From Arthrobacter sp. efr-133-R2A-120 (lineage in GTDB: Bacteria > Actinomycetota > Actinomycetes > Actinomycetales > Micrococcaceae), in the NCBI RefSeq assembly GCF_030209835.1, contig NZ_JARVRF010000007.1:62001-126000 (forward strand): 64,000 nucleotides of DNA, given 5' to 3'. This document shows, piece after piece, positions 28,414 through 37,476 of this stretch (position 1 is its first letter; each line of letters starts with the position of its first letter). The translations under genes and the position numbers were made by a program. A model generated the notes under the pieces. The model saw only the letters and a program-made list of their open reading frames with translations. It was not told the DNA's origin and made no database searches.

Positions 28414-29043
28414 ATGAGCCAAGAGCCGCATGCCGGAAATGTCGAAATCTTCAAGGCCCGCACCAGCAGGCTGTTCGCCTGGATTTGCTGGGCAGTCGCG
28501 GCCTTCGGGATAGTCGTGACCCTTGTGGTGGCCGGACCCGGTGCGCTTTTGGGCACCACTCCCCTGCTCTTGATTGCTTTCCTGGGCTGGTTGCTCTTTT
28601 GGCGCCCGGCGGTGGAGGTCCGGGACTCCGGAGTCACGCTGGAAAATCCCTACCGGACCATCGAAGTCCCGTGGGACGCCCTGGTACAGGTGGATACCCG
28701 GTATGCCCTCACCCTCATGACGCCGCGCAAGAAGTATCCGGCGTGGGCTGCGCCCGCCCCCGGTATCTGGGGCGGGCGCAATGCCCGCCCCGAGCACCTG
28801 AAAGGCCTCCCCGGCACTTCGTACGGTCCGGGCAGCTCTGTCCGTCCCGGAGACCTGAGGAACACGGATTCCGGTATCGCGGCTGTCTTGGTCAGGAGTC
28901 GCTGGCAGAGCCTCGTGGAATCCGGCCGTGTCGAACCTGGCCGGGCAGAGGACACTTTGGTGACCGTGAGCGTTGCTTGGTTCCGCGTGGCCGCCACGGT
29001 AGCTCTCGTGGCGGCCAGTTACTGGGCGGTCTTCCTGCAATAG
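28414..29043 (+). CDS. Membrane protein with PH-like domain
   Basis: 209 residues. Two hydrophobic helices (about 19-60), then a bacterial PH-like beta domain (RPAVEVRDSGVTLENPYRTIEVPWDALVQVDTRYALTLMTPRKKYPAWAAP), a flexible Gly/Pro region, and a C-terminal helix (about 188-207). Membrane-associated; function unknown. It lies on the plus strand between oppC and oppDF, converging on oppC and divergent from oppDF, so it interrupts an otherwise standard importer operon. Confidence 0.75.
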   Translation: MSQEPHAGNVEIFKARTSRLFAWICWAVAAFGIVVTLVVAGPGALLGTTPLLLIAFLGWLLFWRPAVEVRDSGVTLENPYRTIEVPWDALVQVDTRYALTLMTPRKKYPAWAAPAPGIWGGRNARPEHLKGLPGTSYGPGSSVRPGDLRNTDSGIAAVLVRSRWQSLVESGRVEPGRAEDTLVTVSVAWFRVAATVALVAASYWAVFLQ

Positions 29044-29064
29044 GTCCCCCAAGGTGGGTCCCAC

Positions 29065-30162
29065 TCAGCTGCCCTGCGCAGTATCGGCGAGCGGCGCCGT
29101 CGTCGTGCTTGACTGGCGCGTTGTTTCGACGGCGCTCTTGGCTTTGAATTTCTTCTGCCGCGGATCGAAGGCGTCCCGCAGGCCGTCTCCAATGAAGTTG
29201 ATGCTGAGGCAGATCAGGATGATGAAGAGGCCGGGGTACCAGAACAGCCATGGCCGAGTGGCGAAGGCCTCCTGGTTCTGCGAAATCAACAGGCCCAGCG
29301 AGGTGTCCGGTGAATGTACACCCAGGCCGAGGTAGCTGAGGGCCGTCTCAAGCAGGATCGCAGCGGACATCGTCAAGGTGACGTTGACGATGAGCACGCC
29401 AACTGCATTCGGGAGAATGTGCTTGAAGATGATCCTGGCGTTGGAGGCTCCGGAGATCCGGGCGGCATCTACGAATTCCCGCTCCCGCAGGGTCAAGAAC
29501 TCACCGCGGACAAGACGGGCCAGGCCCACCCAGCTGACGAGTCCGAGGAAAATACCCAGGATGACGACGCTGTTGCTGGACGCGAAGCCGGCGATCCAGC
29601 TTCCTTCATCCCTTCGGCTGGCAATCTGACCGACGACGGCTGCGAGGAGCAACAGCGGAATGATGATGATGACGTCGGTGAGGCGCATGAGGATGGCTTC
29701 GACCCAGCCGCGGAAATAGCCTGCAAGTCCCCCGATGATCGCGCCGATCGCACCCGCAATCCCGCCGATCAGGAGCATGACCGTGATGGACTGTTGTGCG
29801 CCACGCATTGTCATGGCGAACAGGTCGCGTCCAATCCGGTCCTGGCCGAAGGGATGCTCGCCCCAGGCAAACGGCCATAATGATGACGTCGGAGCGCCGT
29901 CGTTGACGAGCGGCGAAACGTCCAAATAGTTGTACTTCCACCATCCCGGTAGGCCAAAGGCACCCACCGCGGTAAAGGCGAGCAGGAAGATCACCACGAA
30001 GACTGCCAAACCGATCAGGGCGCCGGTGTGGCCGAAAAACCTCTTGCGGACGATCTGGCCTTGGCTCAGGCCGCTGGTGATTTCGCTGCCTGTTTGGGTG
30101 GCTGCAGCTTCAGCGAGCGCCTGTTGCGCGAGGAGTTCTTCCTCTTGTGTTGGCTGGCTCAT
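29065..30162 (-). CDS. oppC: Peptide ABC transporter permease
   Basis: 365-residue OppC/DppC permease. A longer cytoplasmic N-terminus (about 45 residues) precedes the helix ALIGLAVFVVIFLLAFTAVGAF. The EAA loop is FVDAARISGASNARIIFKHILPNAVGVL. The ATG at 30162 overlaps the oppB stop (ATGA). A C-terminal Ser/Thr tail of about 25 residues is not part of the family core. Confidence 0.92.
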   Translation of the reverse strand: MSQPTQEEELLAQQALAEAAATQTGSEITSGLSQGQIVRKRFFGHTGALIGLAVFVVIFLLAFTAVGAFGLPGWWKYNYLDVSPLVNDGAPTSSLWPFAWGEHPFGQDRIGRDLFAMTMRGAQQSITVMLLIGGIAGAIGAIIGGLAGYFRGWVEAILMRLTDVIIIIPLLLLAAVVGQIASRRDEGSWIAGFASSNSVVILGIFLGLVSWVGLARLVRGEFLTLREREFVDAARISGASNARIIFKHILPNAVGVLIVNVTLTMSAAILLETALSYLGLGVHSPDTSLGLLISQNQEAFATRPWLFWYPGLFIILICLSINFIGDGLRDAFDPRQKKFKAKSAVETTRQSSTTTAPLADTAQGS

Positions 30163-31700
30163 GCTTTGATCCTTACACGTGGGTCGAGTGCGGAGTAAGC
30201 GAGGTCCGCTATCAGGTTGAAGACCATGGCCGTAACGGCCACACACAGGAAGACACCCATGACCGGGTTCGGGTCAATGTGCAGAAGCCCGTCGATGAAC
30301 AAGAAGCCCATGCCGCGGACAGAGAAAACTGTCTCCGTGATGACGGCACCGCCGATGAGGGCTCCGATGTCGAAAGCAACAATCGTCGCGATCGGGATCA
30401 GCGCATTACGGAAGGCGTGACCCATGATCACCGAACGCTCACTCAAGCCCTTTGCCCGCGCCGTCCGAATGAAGTCCATGTTCATGATTTCCAGCATCGA
30501 CGAACGCGTGAATCGCGTGTAGCTGGCCAGGGACACCAGGATCAAGGCGACCGTCGGCAGGACGAGGTGGGTGAGGGTGTCCGTTGACAGGATCCAGAAA
30601 TCGCCCTGGATGTTCGGGGTTCCGGCCCCGATGGTCGCGATCGGACGTCCACGCACCCTGCTGTTGTTGAAGTAGGACGGCCACGCTTGCATGAAACGGT
30701 CCACGATCACGAGGGCCCCGACCAGGAAGGCGGTGATGGCGGCTGCACGCATTGACTGTCCCCGGTCGTAGCCGCCCATGAAGTACCCGACGGCCATGCC
30801 AACAAGGATAGTGGCGATGGCAAGAAGGAAAATCATCAGCCCGGTAGCCTCATTGAGCAGCGGTTGCATTGCAAAGTACGCGATGACGCCGATGCCGACC
30901 ACGATCAAGCTCGATTGCAGCGCTTTCCGGTTCTTAAGCCCGGAAACCAGAATGGTGATTCCGACGGCGATTCCCGCACCAAGAATGGCGATGATGACGG
31001 GGCCCAAACCAGGGTTGCGGAACCACTGCGTCAGGGAGAAGTAGAAGAGGATGAGGGAGACAACCGCAAATACCGATCCACCGACGATCAGGCGGCGCTT
31101 GGCCGCTCCCCCGACGACCACAGCGGCGATGACGCCAAGAACGGCACCAATCCCCAAGGCCACGGCCGGTGGTATTTCCGGATTTCGAAGGAAGTCATTG
31201 AAGCCGATGGCGCCGAATTCCTTGAGGAGCACGGCAACCCAGAAGATCGGCAGGGAGAAGAACAGGAAGGCCATGAACGTCACGCCATAGTCCAAGGCGC
31301 TGTACTGACGGAGGGCAGTGACCACGCCTAGGGAAATGCCAATGAGAATGGCAAGGACTGTTGCGCCGGTGACGAGAGTCAAAGTTTGAACCAGCGCGAA
31401 GCCGAGTGCCTCCGTAATCGGCTGTCCCGCGATGTTCTTACCGAGGTTGCAGGCGTTCCCGAAAGGCACGAGACACTGGGCGGCGCCGCCGAGCCACTTG
31501 AAGTAGCGCAGCGGGGCAGGTGTGTTGAGGTCGAGCAAATTGGTTCGTGAGTCCATGAGCGCTTGCCGGTTCGGTGCGCTGCTGGCTCGGAACTCTGCCA
31601 AGGGATCCCCTGACAACGCTGTCAGGAGATACACCAGGAATGATGCTCCAAGAAGAATGAGTGCCGCCGTGACGAGCCGACGGACGATATAGGTCAACAT
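30159..31700 (-). CDS. oppB: Peptide ABC transporter permease with extra membrane segment
   Basis: 513 residues, against the usual 310-340. The first 165 residues and the last 165 match OppB (MLTYIVRRLVTAALILLGASFLVYLLTALSGDP; EAA loop FIRTARAKGLSERSVIMGHAFRNALIPI). Between them, about 175-335, is an insertion of roughly 160 residues with five hydrophobic helices (GAVLGVIAAVVVGG, VIIAILGAGIAVGITILV, GLMIFLLAIATILVGMAVGYF). Similar long OppB proteins exist in Actinobacteria, as I recall, but the role of the insertion is unknown. Confidence 0.9.
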   Translation of the reverse strand: MLTYIVRRLVTAALILLGASFLVYLLTALSGDPLAEFRASSAPNRQALMDSRTNLLDLNTPAPLRYFKWLGGAAQCLVPFGNACNLGKNIAGQPITEALGFALVQTLTLVTGATVLAILIGISLGVVTALRQYSALDYGVTFMAFLFFSLPIFWVAVLLKEFGAIGFNDFLRNPEIPPAVALGIGAVLGVIAAVVVGGAAKRRLIVGGSVFAVVSLILFYFSLTQWFRNPGLGPVIIAILGAGIAVGITILVSGLKNRKALQSSLIVVGIGVIAYFAMQPLLNEATGLMIFLLAIATILVGMAVGYFMGGYDRGQSMRAAAITAFLVGALVIVDRFMQAWPSYFNNSRVRGRPIATIGAGTPNIQGDFWILSTDTLTHLVLPTVALILVSLASYTRFTRSSMLEIMNMDFIRTARAKGLSERSVIMGHAFRNALIPIATIVAFDIGALIGGAVITETVFSVRGMGFLFIDGLLHIDPNPVMGVFLCVAVTAMVFNLIADLAYSALDPRVRIKA

Positions 31701-31816
31701 GGTGTGAAACCTCGAAATCCAGGCCCGGGATCGCCAGTGCCTATCGCAGGATCGTGTCCCTTCCCTGCTTGAGGTCGGTGGGAAGCAGACAGTTTAGCTG
31801 GTGTACCAACCCGAAG

Positions 31817-31848
31817 GCGCCGGGACCATGAATCTTCGGTCCCGGCGC
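31817..31848 (-). terminator. Intercistronic hairpin oppA-oppB
   Basis: Perfect 11-bp stem, 31817-31827 with 31838-31848, 10-nt loop, directly after oppA. Same position as hairpins after gluB and dppA. Confidence 0.7.
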
Positions 31849-31881
31849 CCCGGCTAGCGGTGTTGCTCGCTGAGTTGGGAC

Positions 31882-33657
31882 CTACTTCTGAGCCCACTCC
31901 CAGAAGTTCCACCAAACGCCAGTCTGGTTCGGCATGAGCTTCACGCCCGTGATGCGGTCGCTGTAAGCGTCCACGTTCACCGACTGGAAGAGCGGAACAC
32001 CATAAGCGCTGTCCCAGATCTTCTTGTCGATCTGTTTCTCGAGGTCGTCCTGCTTGCTGCGGTCCGTAGTGACTACGAGCTCTTCCATCAACTTGTCAGC
32101 ATCGGTGTTGCTGAACTGGTTGAAGTTGTTGCCACCAGCGGTCTTGAAGATCTGCGGAACGCCGGAGACTCCGACGCCCGGGTTGATCCAACCAAAGATC
32201 GTGGCATCGTAGCCGCCCTTTCCGAGCGCCTTGCCCCAGTCGGAGGCACCGAGGCCGCCGTCGACGATCTTGAAGCCCGCCTTGGTGGCGGATTCGCGGA
32301 TCAGCGAGAAAGCGTCAACACGGTTCGGGTTGTCCTTGTTGTACATGATGCGGATTTCCGGTGTAGCGCCGTTGAGGAGCTTCTTGGCTCCATCGATGTC
32401 CACGTCCTGGTAGGCCGAGGAGCCATTGTTCTTGGCGGAATCAGCGTAGGCAGCCTGCTGGGGAACGAAGATCTGCGAGTCCAGCGGCTTCGCGTTCGGG
32501 TCAAGCTTGCCGATGATCTTGCTGACGATGTCCTTGCGGGGCACGGTCTTCATGAATGCCGTGCGCACGTTTTGGTCAGCCAGCGGGCCCGAGAAGTTCA
32601 GGTCCAAGTGATCGAAGGCCAGCTGGTTGCCCTGGTCAACGGTGACGCCCTGGCTGGTGAGTGCCTTGAGCTGTTCAAGGGTGTCGGCGGAAGCCTGCGG
32701 GGCAATGATGTCCGCTTCGCCGTTCTTGAGGGCCTGGACCTGTGCCGGTGCCGAACCGATGTATCGGACGGTGATTTCGTCAAGGTTTGGAGTCGGTCCC
32801 CAGTTGTAGTCCTTGTTGCGGACCATGGTGAGGGACTGGTCCTGGTTCATGCTCTTCACGATGTAAGGACCGTTAGAGAGGAACAGGGTGGGGTCTGCGG
32901 GAAGCGTCTTCGTGTCGAAGCCCGTGTTCCACATGTCCGACATTGCCTTCAGCTTCGGGTCCGTAGGCAGCGGTGCCTTGGTATTTCCGCGCGGCTTGCT
33001 CTTGAAGAAGTCAATCAAGGCCTGGGTGTCCTTCAGGCCGGCCTTCTGCGCAAGGACGTGGGCAGGAACGTCAATGCCGGGACCACCAAGCACGATCTCC
33101 CAGTCAGCGAACGGCTTGGAGTACTTGAGCGTCAGGGACTGGTTGTTGTCGCCGATCTCCGGGAAGTCCGTCAGGCTGAGGCCGGTGTTGTCACCAGCGT
33201 AGGAGAAGTAGGACGTACCGGTCTTGGCCTTGGGATCCGCGTCGTCGTAGTAACCGGAGAAGGCCGCCCACTGCAGGAGGAGGTCCGCGGCCGTAACGGG
33301 CGTGCCATCGGACCATTTCACGCCGCTGTTGATGGTGTACTTGACGGTCAGCGGATTGTCCGAGACCTTTTCCATCTTGCCGAACTTGTCGTTGTGGACG
33401 ACGTTCAGCTTGTTGTCGATGTAGTAGAAGCCCGAGTGCGTCGCGTAGCTGACCTTGGAGTTGATGTCAGTATTGCCGTCGGCTGTGTTGGGGTTGAACG
33501 TGTTGAAAGCGTTGACCTCGACCACAGTGGCCGTGCCACCCGTCTTGGCTGCTCCGGTGGATGGGGTATTGCCACCGGAATTGCCGGCACAGGCGCTCAG
33601 TGCGATCGCGGCGATTGCCGCAATGCCCACTGCTTTGGAAGTACGTCCGAAACGCAT
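31882..33657 (-). CDS. oppA: Peptide-binding lipoprotein of ABC transporter
   Basis: 591 residues, SBP family 5. Lipobox LSAC with Cys23. The core reads NSGVKWSDGTPVTAADLLLQWAA, FLSNGPYIVKSMNQDQSLTMVRNKDY and KKIWDSAYGVPLFQSVNVDAYSDRITG. The N-terminus MRFGRTSKAVG mirrors the DppA paralogue (MRFSRTSKALG), and the ribosome-binding region is identical, so the two operons arose by duplication. The ATG at 33657 with AGGAGG four bases upstream is clear. The 33658-33936 gap holds its promoter and the terminator of the next gene. Confidence 0.93.
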   Translation of the reverse strand: MRFGRTSKAVGIAAIAAIALSACAGNSGGNTPSTGAAKTGGTATVVEVNAFNTFNPNTADGNTDINSKVSYATHSGFYYIDNKLNVVHNDKFGKMEKVSDNPLTVKYTINSGVKWSDGTPVTAADLLLQWAAFSGYYDDADPKAKTGTSYFSYAGDNTGLSLTDFPEIGDNNQSLTLKYSKPFADWEIVLGGPGIDVPAHVLAQKAGLKDTQALIDFFKSKPRGNTKAPLPTDPKLKAMSDMWNTGFDTKTLPADPTLFLSNGPYIVKSMNQDQSLTMVRNKDYNWGPTPNLDEITVRYIGSAPAQVQALKNGEADIIAPQASADTLEQLKALTSQGVTVDQGNQLAFDHLDLNFSGPLADQNVRTAFMKTVPRKDIVSKIIGKLDPNAKPLDSQIFVPQQAAYADSAKNNGSSAYQDVDIDGAKKLLNGATPEIRIMYNKDNPNRVDAFSLIRESATKAGFKIVDGGLGASDWGKALGKGGYDATIFGWINPGVGVSGVPQIFKTAGGNNFNQFSNTDADKLMEELVVTTDRSKQDDLEKQIDKKIWDSAYGVPLFQSVNVDAYSDRITGVKLMPNQTGVWWNFWEWAQK

Positions 33658-33873
33658 TCCGCCTCCTATTTTTTTGAGTGGAAAAAGCCGGCGCTGTTGA
33701 CTCCGGCAGACTGCCACAACCCCCTCAGCAGGCTTGTGGCTGGTCTCACATGAGCAGTAGCCTAGCGCCCGGAACGGATGTTTGGGTCCAAAGTTTCCCG
33801 CCGGTAAAGTTTGTTATCGAGATGCAATCATTGAAGGACGTCCTAGTGGTTCCGTAATCCACGCCAACATGAC

Positions 33874-33907
33874 ATAAGCCCCGATTCAAGGCGAACCGGG
33901 GGCTTAT
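33874..33907 (-). terminator. Terminator of the condensation/GNAT gene
   Basis: ATAAGCCCC (33874-33882) pairs with GGGGCTTAT (33899-33907). It lies 30 bases past the stop of the minus-strand gene at 33937. Confidence 0.7.
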
Positions 33908-33936
33908 CTCGGTTATTTCTCCATCACTGAAGATGC

Positions 33937-35703
33937 CTATATGCTCCGCTTCAGCCCTACGTGGGCAGTCCGGTATCCGAGCCGCGTGTAGAAGGCGCGA
34001 GCCCGTTCCCGTGCTTCGTCGGTGGTCACCTGCGCCAGTTGCGCCCCACGCGCACGCCCGAAATTGTGTGCCCACTCAAGCATCGCGGTGCCCAGGCCCT
34101 GTGAACGTTCCGCGGCAGCAACCCGCAGTCCCTCGATCTGAAGTCGGGAAGAACCACCCCGGGAAAGTCCTGGAATGACGGTCAATTGCATCGTGGCAAC
34201 GATGCGATCGGCATCATTGCGGACAACCCCCAGATAGTTGGAACTGTCTCGAACAACCAGGTTGTAGGCCGCCTCGTACCGTTCGAGCTCGACGCACTCA
34301 CGATCGGGACCGAACTGATCATCAGACAGCAGCGCGGCGATGGCCTCGACATCATCGCGACTCGCCCGTTCCAGCCTGAAGGTGCGGCCCGCCACCCGCA
34401 GCAGTCCTCGAACCGAGGATCGCGCATCTGCCTGCAGCCGGGCGACCAGCAGATCAAGCCATCCGCCGACGTTGGCTCGAGCCTCAACGGTGTCGGGATA
34501 GCGGCATCTCAAGTGCAGACCGGACTCGTCCAGGATGAACCAAAGCATGACGCCGTCCGTGTCGATTGTCGCGCTCACATACTGGGCGTCGAGTCCGACA
34601 GAGTCGATTCGCACCGGCAGCCTGCGCAGGTCCAGCCAGGAGATCGCGAACATCCCAGGAGCTACGGGCATGCCGCCCCATGGAGCCAGCACGTCTGCAA
34701 GCGGCCACGAGCCAAGCTGCACAGCCTCTTTCACGGCGGCCGCCGCAGCGAGTGGCTCGGCGGCCGACGACTCAAGTACCGAATTGGTTATGAACCAGCC
34801 GACTGAGTCATGCCATTTGTCGTCGAAGCGGCTGTGCACGGGAAAGACGGCTCGCAATGGGGCCCCTGCCAACTCGCGGGTTACCGCTGTCATCGCAACA
34901 ACTGCGAGTGCGAGCGTCGAGACACCGTCATTGCGGGCTTGCGCAGCAAATGCGGCACCGTCGTCGAGATCGAACACATCGCGAACTTCCACACGCTCGC
35001 GCTGCGGATTGGGCGCACCCAGGGGCAGGGGGAATTGCGGCATGACGCCGCCGCTGTCCCCGATGATTTCTTCCCATCGGTGACGCACGTGATCCGGCGC
35101 CGCATTCCGATCCAGCAGTGCTTGCGTGTGTTCAACAAATGCCGGCGCCGGCCCGGGCAACGGTTCACGGCCCGCCCTCCCGGCGTCGAGCGCCGACAGC
35201 AGGTCGCGCGCGATCACCAGCATCGACCACATATCGACGTGGGCGTGGTCGGCCGCAATCACGACCGTGAGTCCGGCAGCGGTCTCCAGTACGCACAGCC
35301 GGTGTGAGGGACGTTGGTATGGCGAACATGCGGCGTCGAGAATGTCCCGCACCGCGTCATTGACGGCCTGGCCAGAAGGTACCTGATGCTCCACCCAGGT
35401 TCCCGGAGCAATATCAATTTCGTGAAGCTCCGGATCACCATCCGCGCCGGGCACGAATGCCGTTCGCAGTGTGCCATGACGGGCGACGACAGCCAGCCAG
35501 GCATCGGCAATTGACTCACGATGAGTTGGTGTAGGCAGCCGAAAAGACAATGCCATCCAGGAGCCGGGGCGGTCGCCTGCCCCTACATGGAGCCGCTGGT
35601 CAAAGGACACTGGAAGGCGTCGGCCGAGCGCAGACACACTGACGTCATAGCCCCAAAGTCGTCCGAATGGTAGGCGCAGGTGCGTGACGTTGGTCAGGCG
35701 CAT
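33937..35703 (-). CDS. Condensation-like acyltransferase fused to GNAT acetyltransferase
   Basis: 588 residues in two parts. Residues about 30-420 resemble the condensation/Pap acyltransferase fold: an HxxxD catalytic motif in ADHAHVDMWS (His153, Asp157) and later FAISWLDLRRLP in the place of the floor loop. Residues about 442-588 are a GNAT domain with acetyl-CoA site RVAAAERSQGLGTAMLEWA and ARAFYTRLGYRTAHVGLKRS. No carrier protein or synthetase is nearby, so it may acylate a free acceptor. AGGA lies seven bases before the ATG. Divergent from the hydrolase gene. Product unknown. Confidence 0.72.
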   Translation of the reverse strand: MRLTNVTHLRLPFGRLWGYDVSVSALGRRLPVSFDQRLHVGAGDRPGSWMALSFRLPTPTHRESIADAWLAVVARHGTLRTAFVPGADGDPELHEIDIAPGTWVEHQVPSGQAVNDAVRDILDAACSPYQRPSHRLCVLETAAGLTVVIAADHAHVDMWSMLVIARDLLSALDAGRAGREPLPGPAPAFVEHTQALLDRNAAPDHVRHRWEEIIGDSGGVMPQFPLPLGAPNPQRERVEVRDVFDLDDGAAFAAQARNDGVSTLALAVVAMTAVTRELAGAPLRAVFPVHSRFDDKWHDSVGWFITNSVLESSAAEPLAAAAAVKEAVQLGSWPLADVLAPWGGMPVAPGMFAISWLDLRRLPVRIDSVGLDAQYVSATIDTDGVMLWFILDESGLHLRCRYPDTVEARANVGGWLDLLVARLQADARSSVRGLLRVAGRTFRLERASRDDVEAIAALLSDDQFGPDRECVELERYEAAYNLVVRDSSNYLGVVRNDADRIVATMQLTVIPGLSRGGSSRLQIEGLRVAAAERSQGLGTAMLEWAHNFGRARGAQLAQVTTDEARERARAFYTRLGYRTAHVGLKRSI

Positions 35704-35787
35704 GGCAGTATCCTATCGCCCCAGATAGCCTGAATGTTCAACGCGGCCGCAAGAGGTGACGCGGCCAGTCACGAAACGAGGAGCCTG

Positions 35788-36567
35788 ATGCCCACTTTCG
35801 AGGTTCCCGGAGCCGAGCTTGCGGTTGCTTTGAGCGATGAAGGTGGACACCCGATTGTCCAACTGCATGGACTTACCTCAAGCCGCGCGCGCGATCGGGT
35901 GCTCAACCTCGACCTCGGCCGAGGGCTTAGTGGAACTCGACTGCTGCGGTACGACGCACGCGGCCATGGCCGGTCGACGGGTCGGAAGGTCCCCGAGGAA
36001 TATCAATGGCAAAACCTCGCAGACGACCTCCTGCGACTGCTCGATCACTGGTTCCCAGGCGAACGTGTCCACGGAGTTGGTCCCTCCATGGGTACCGGCA
36101 CACTCTTGCACGCCGCTTCCCGCGAGCCAGGCCGCTTTACCGGGCTCACGCTTATGGTGCCACCCACCGCGTGGGAAACCCGAGCTGCACAGGCTGCAAA
36201 CTACCGGGTAGCCGCGGCGCTTATCGAGTCTGTTGGTGTCGAGGCGTTCCTCGCCACCACGCGCGGGGCAACGGCGCCGCCGGCCACAATTGGTGCGCCG
36301 GAGACGGTGCCCGACGTCGCCGACTCCCTCTTGCCGTCATTGTTTCGAGGCGCGGCACTCAGCGATCTGCCTGCTCCTGAGGCCCTCGCGCGAATCGACG
36401 TACCGACGACGATCCTGGCGTGGGTCGATGATCCGGGCCACCCCCTGTCAACCGCGGAAACCCTTGCCGCGCTGCTCCCGCAAGCAACGCTGACAGTAGC
36501 CCGCACCCCGGACGACGTCGAAACCTGGCCTAATATCCTGAGCCAGGATGTCGCCGGTTGGGGTTAA
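35788..36567 (+). CDS. Alpha/beta hydrolase
   Basis: 259 residues. Nucleophile elbow GPSMG (Ser100), oxyanion loop VQLHGLTSS, and the late Asp/His segment WVDDPGHPLSTAETL. Substrate unknown. The ATG at 35788 is chosen because GAGGAG lies five bases upstream; the preceding frame back to 35734 is not conserved. It is divergent from the condensation/GNAT gene, whose acyl product it might hydrolyse (inference). Confidence 0.85.
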   Translation: MPTFEVPGAELAVALSDEGGHPIVQLHGLTSSRARDRVLNLDLGRGLSGTRLLRYDARGHGRSTGRKVPEEYQWQNLADDLLRLLDHWFPGERVHGVGPSMGTGTLLHAASREPGRFTGLTLMVPPTAWETRAAQAANYRVAAALIESVGVEAFLATTRGATAPPATIGAPETVPDVADSLLPSLFRGAALSDLPAPEALARIDVPTTILAWVDDPGHPLSTAETLAALLPQATLTVARTPDDVETWPNILSQDVAGWG

Positions 36568-36580
36568 GACAGGATGATCG

Positions 36581-37093
36581 TTACCCGATCAGGTAGACCA
36601 TGCCGCGCCCCTCGTCGGCGAGATTGGTGGCGAAGACCCGAGCCCGTCGAAGATAGCCAACGGCATACTCGACGTCAAGGTCCCGATCCACACATGGCGA
36701 ATCCGGCAACCGCAGCCTCACCTCCGCATCAGAGATATCGTCCAAGTCCTGAGCAATCGCCAAAACCTCGGGCGGAGTCAAGGCCCTTACCCACGGATCC
36801 CAACCTTCGCCATGCATGGTCACGTTGCCTTCAAACATACGAAAAGCGGGTCGCGCCGCCATGGCCTCCCCCAATGGGGCCGTGAGAACCTGCAGATGCC
36901 GCCATGCCTTGTCCAGATAGAGCATGTCGCGCTCAGATATCAATTGTTCGAAGGTGGTACCACTGATCCCGACACCAGGGTCAAGGCCCCAAGCATCAGC
37001 AAGCGGATCGACCGACACGAAGGTCATCGGGTCGGAAAGCACCTGTTCAGTGAGGTCGCCGTCGAATGCATATGCGTAATATCTGATTCCCAT
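36581..37093 (-). CDS. DUF1877-like protein
   Basis: 170 residues. It begins MGIRYYAYAFD, and LDKAWRHLQVLTAP with the Leu/Asp-rich remainder (IAQDLDDISDAEVRLRL) fits DUF1877/YfbM-like proteins, function unknown. The start at 37093 is picked for this match; an ATG at 37117 is in frame. Convergent with the hydrolase gene, 13 bases apart. Codon usage here is less GC-biased than in flanking core genes, consistent with accessory DNA. Confidence 0.68.
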   Translation of the reverse strand: MGIRYYAYAFDGDLTEQVLSDPMTFVSVDPLADAWGLDPGVGISGTTFEQLISERDMLYLDKAWRHLQVLTAPLGEAMAARPAFRMFEGNVTMHGEGWDPWVRALTPPEVLAIAQDLDDISDAEVRLRLPDSPCVDRDLDVEYAVGYLRRARVFATNLADEGRGMVYLIG

Positions 37094-37204
37094 CCACCAA
37101 GTATTGCCAAAGCGCAAGCTGCGCAGGACGGCTGAGTTGCGCTATGTGGATAACTCGCGAGATGAACTGTACCGGCATGTCGATGACCAGCCGCACCGAT
37201 TTGT

Positions 37205-37366
37205 TCACGCGACCTTGAGAGGCGTGAAGGCAGCGATCCGCCCAGCCGCACGATCTTCGGCAACGTCGAGATCGTAATGCGTCTGCAGGTTGAGCCAGAA
37301 CTGAGCCGACGTTCTAAAATACTTGCCGAGACGTAGTGCCGTGTCGGGCACCTGACCAGGATGTAC
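37205..37366 (-). pseudogene. HigA-type antitoxin remnant
   Basis: The frame encodes DTALRLGKYFRTSAQFWLNL, then QTHYDLDVA and a short tail: the C-terminal half of the HigA/VapI antidote family. Directly before it is VHPGQ, the family's N-terminal motif (VHPGE), so the middle of the protein, including the DNA-binding helix-turn-helix, has been lost by an internal deletion. No start codon with a ribosome-binding site, and no HigB toxin gene, is seen. A broken relic. Confidence 0.75.
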
Positions 37367-37476
37367 ACGCCGTGCTCGCCGTGGGCAGCAGGCGTCCGGC
37401 CGGCGAAGTTGCCCTGGTCTACCCCGTGCCGGATAGGACGGCGTAAATATCGGCTCCACCGCAGCGAGCGGGTGGT

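Noticed and set aside
33937..35703. A nonribosomal-peptide cluster around the condensation domain
   Set aside because: No adenylation domain, carrier protein, thioesterase or phosphopantetheinyl transferase occurs within the flanking genes; only the stand-alone fusion is supported.
37205..37459. An intact 84-residue antitoxin
   Set aside because: The first 30 residues are unrelated to the family and the helix-turn-helix is missing; only the C-terminal half fits.
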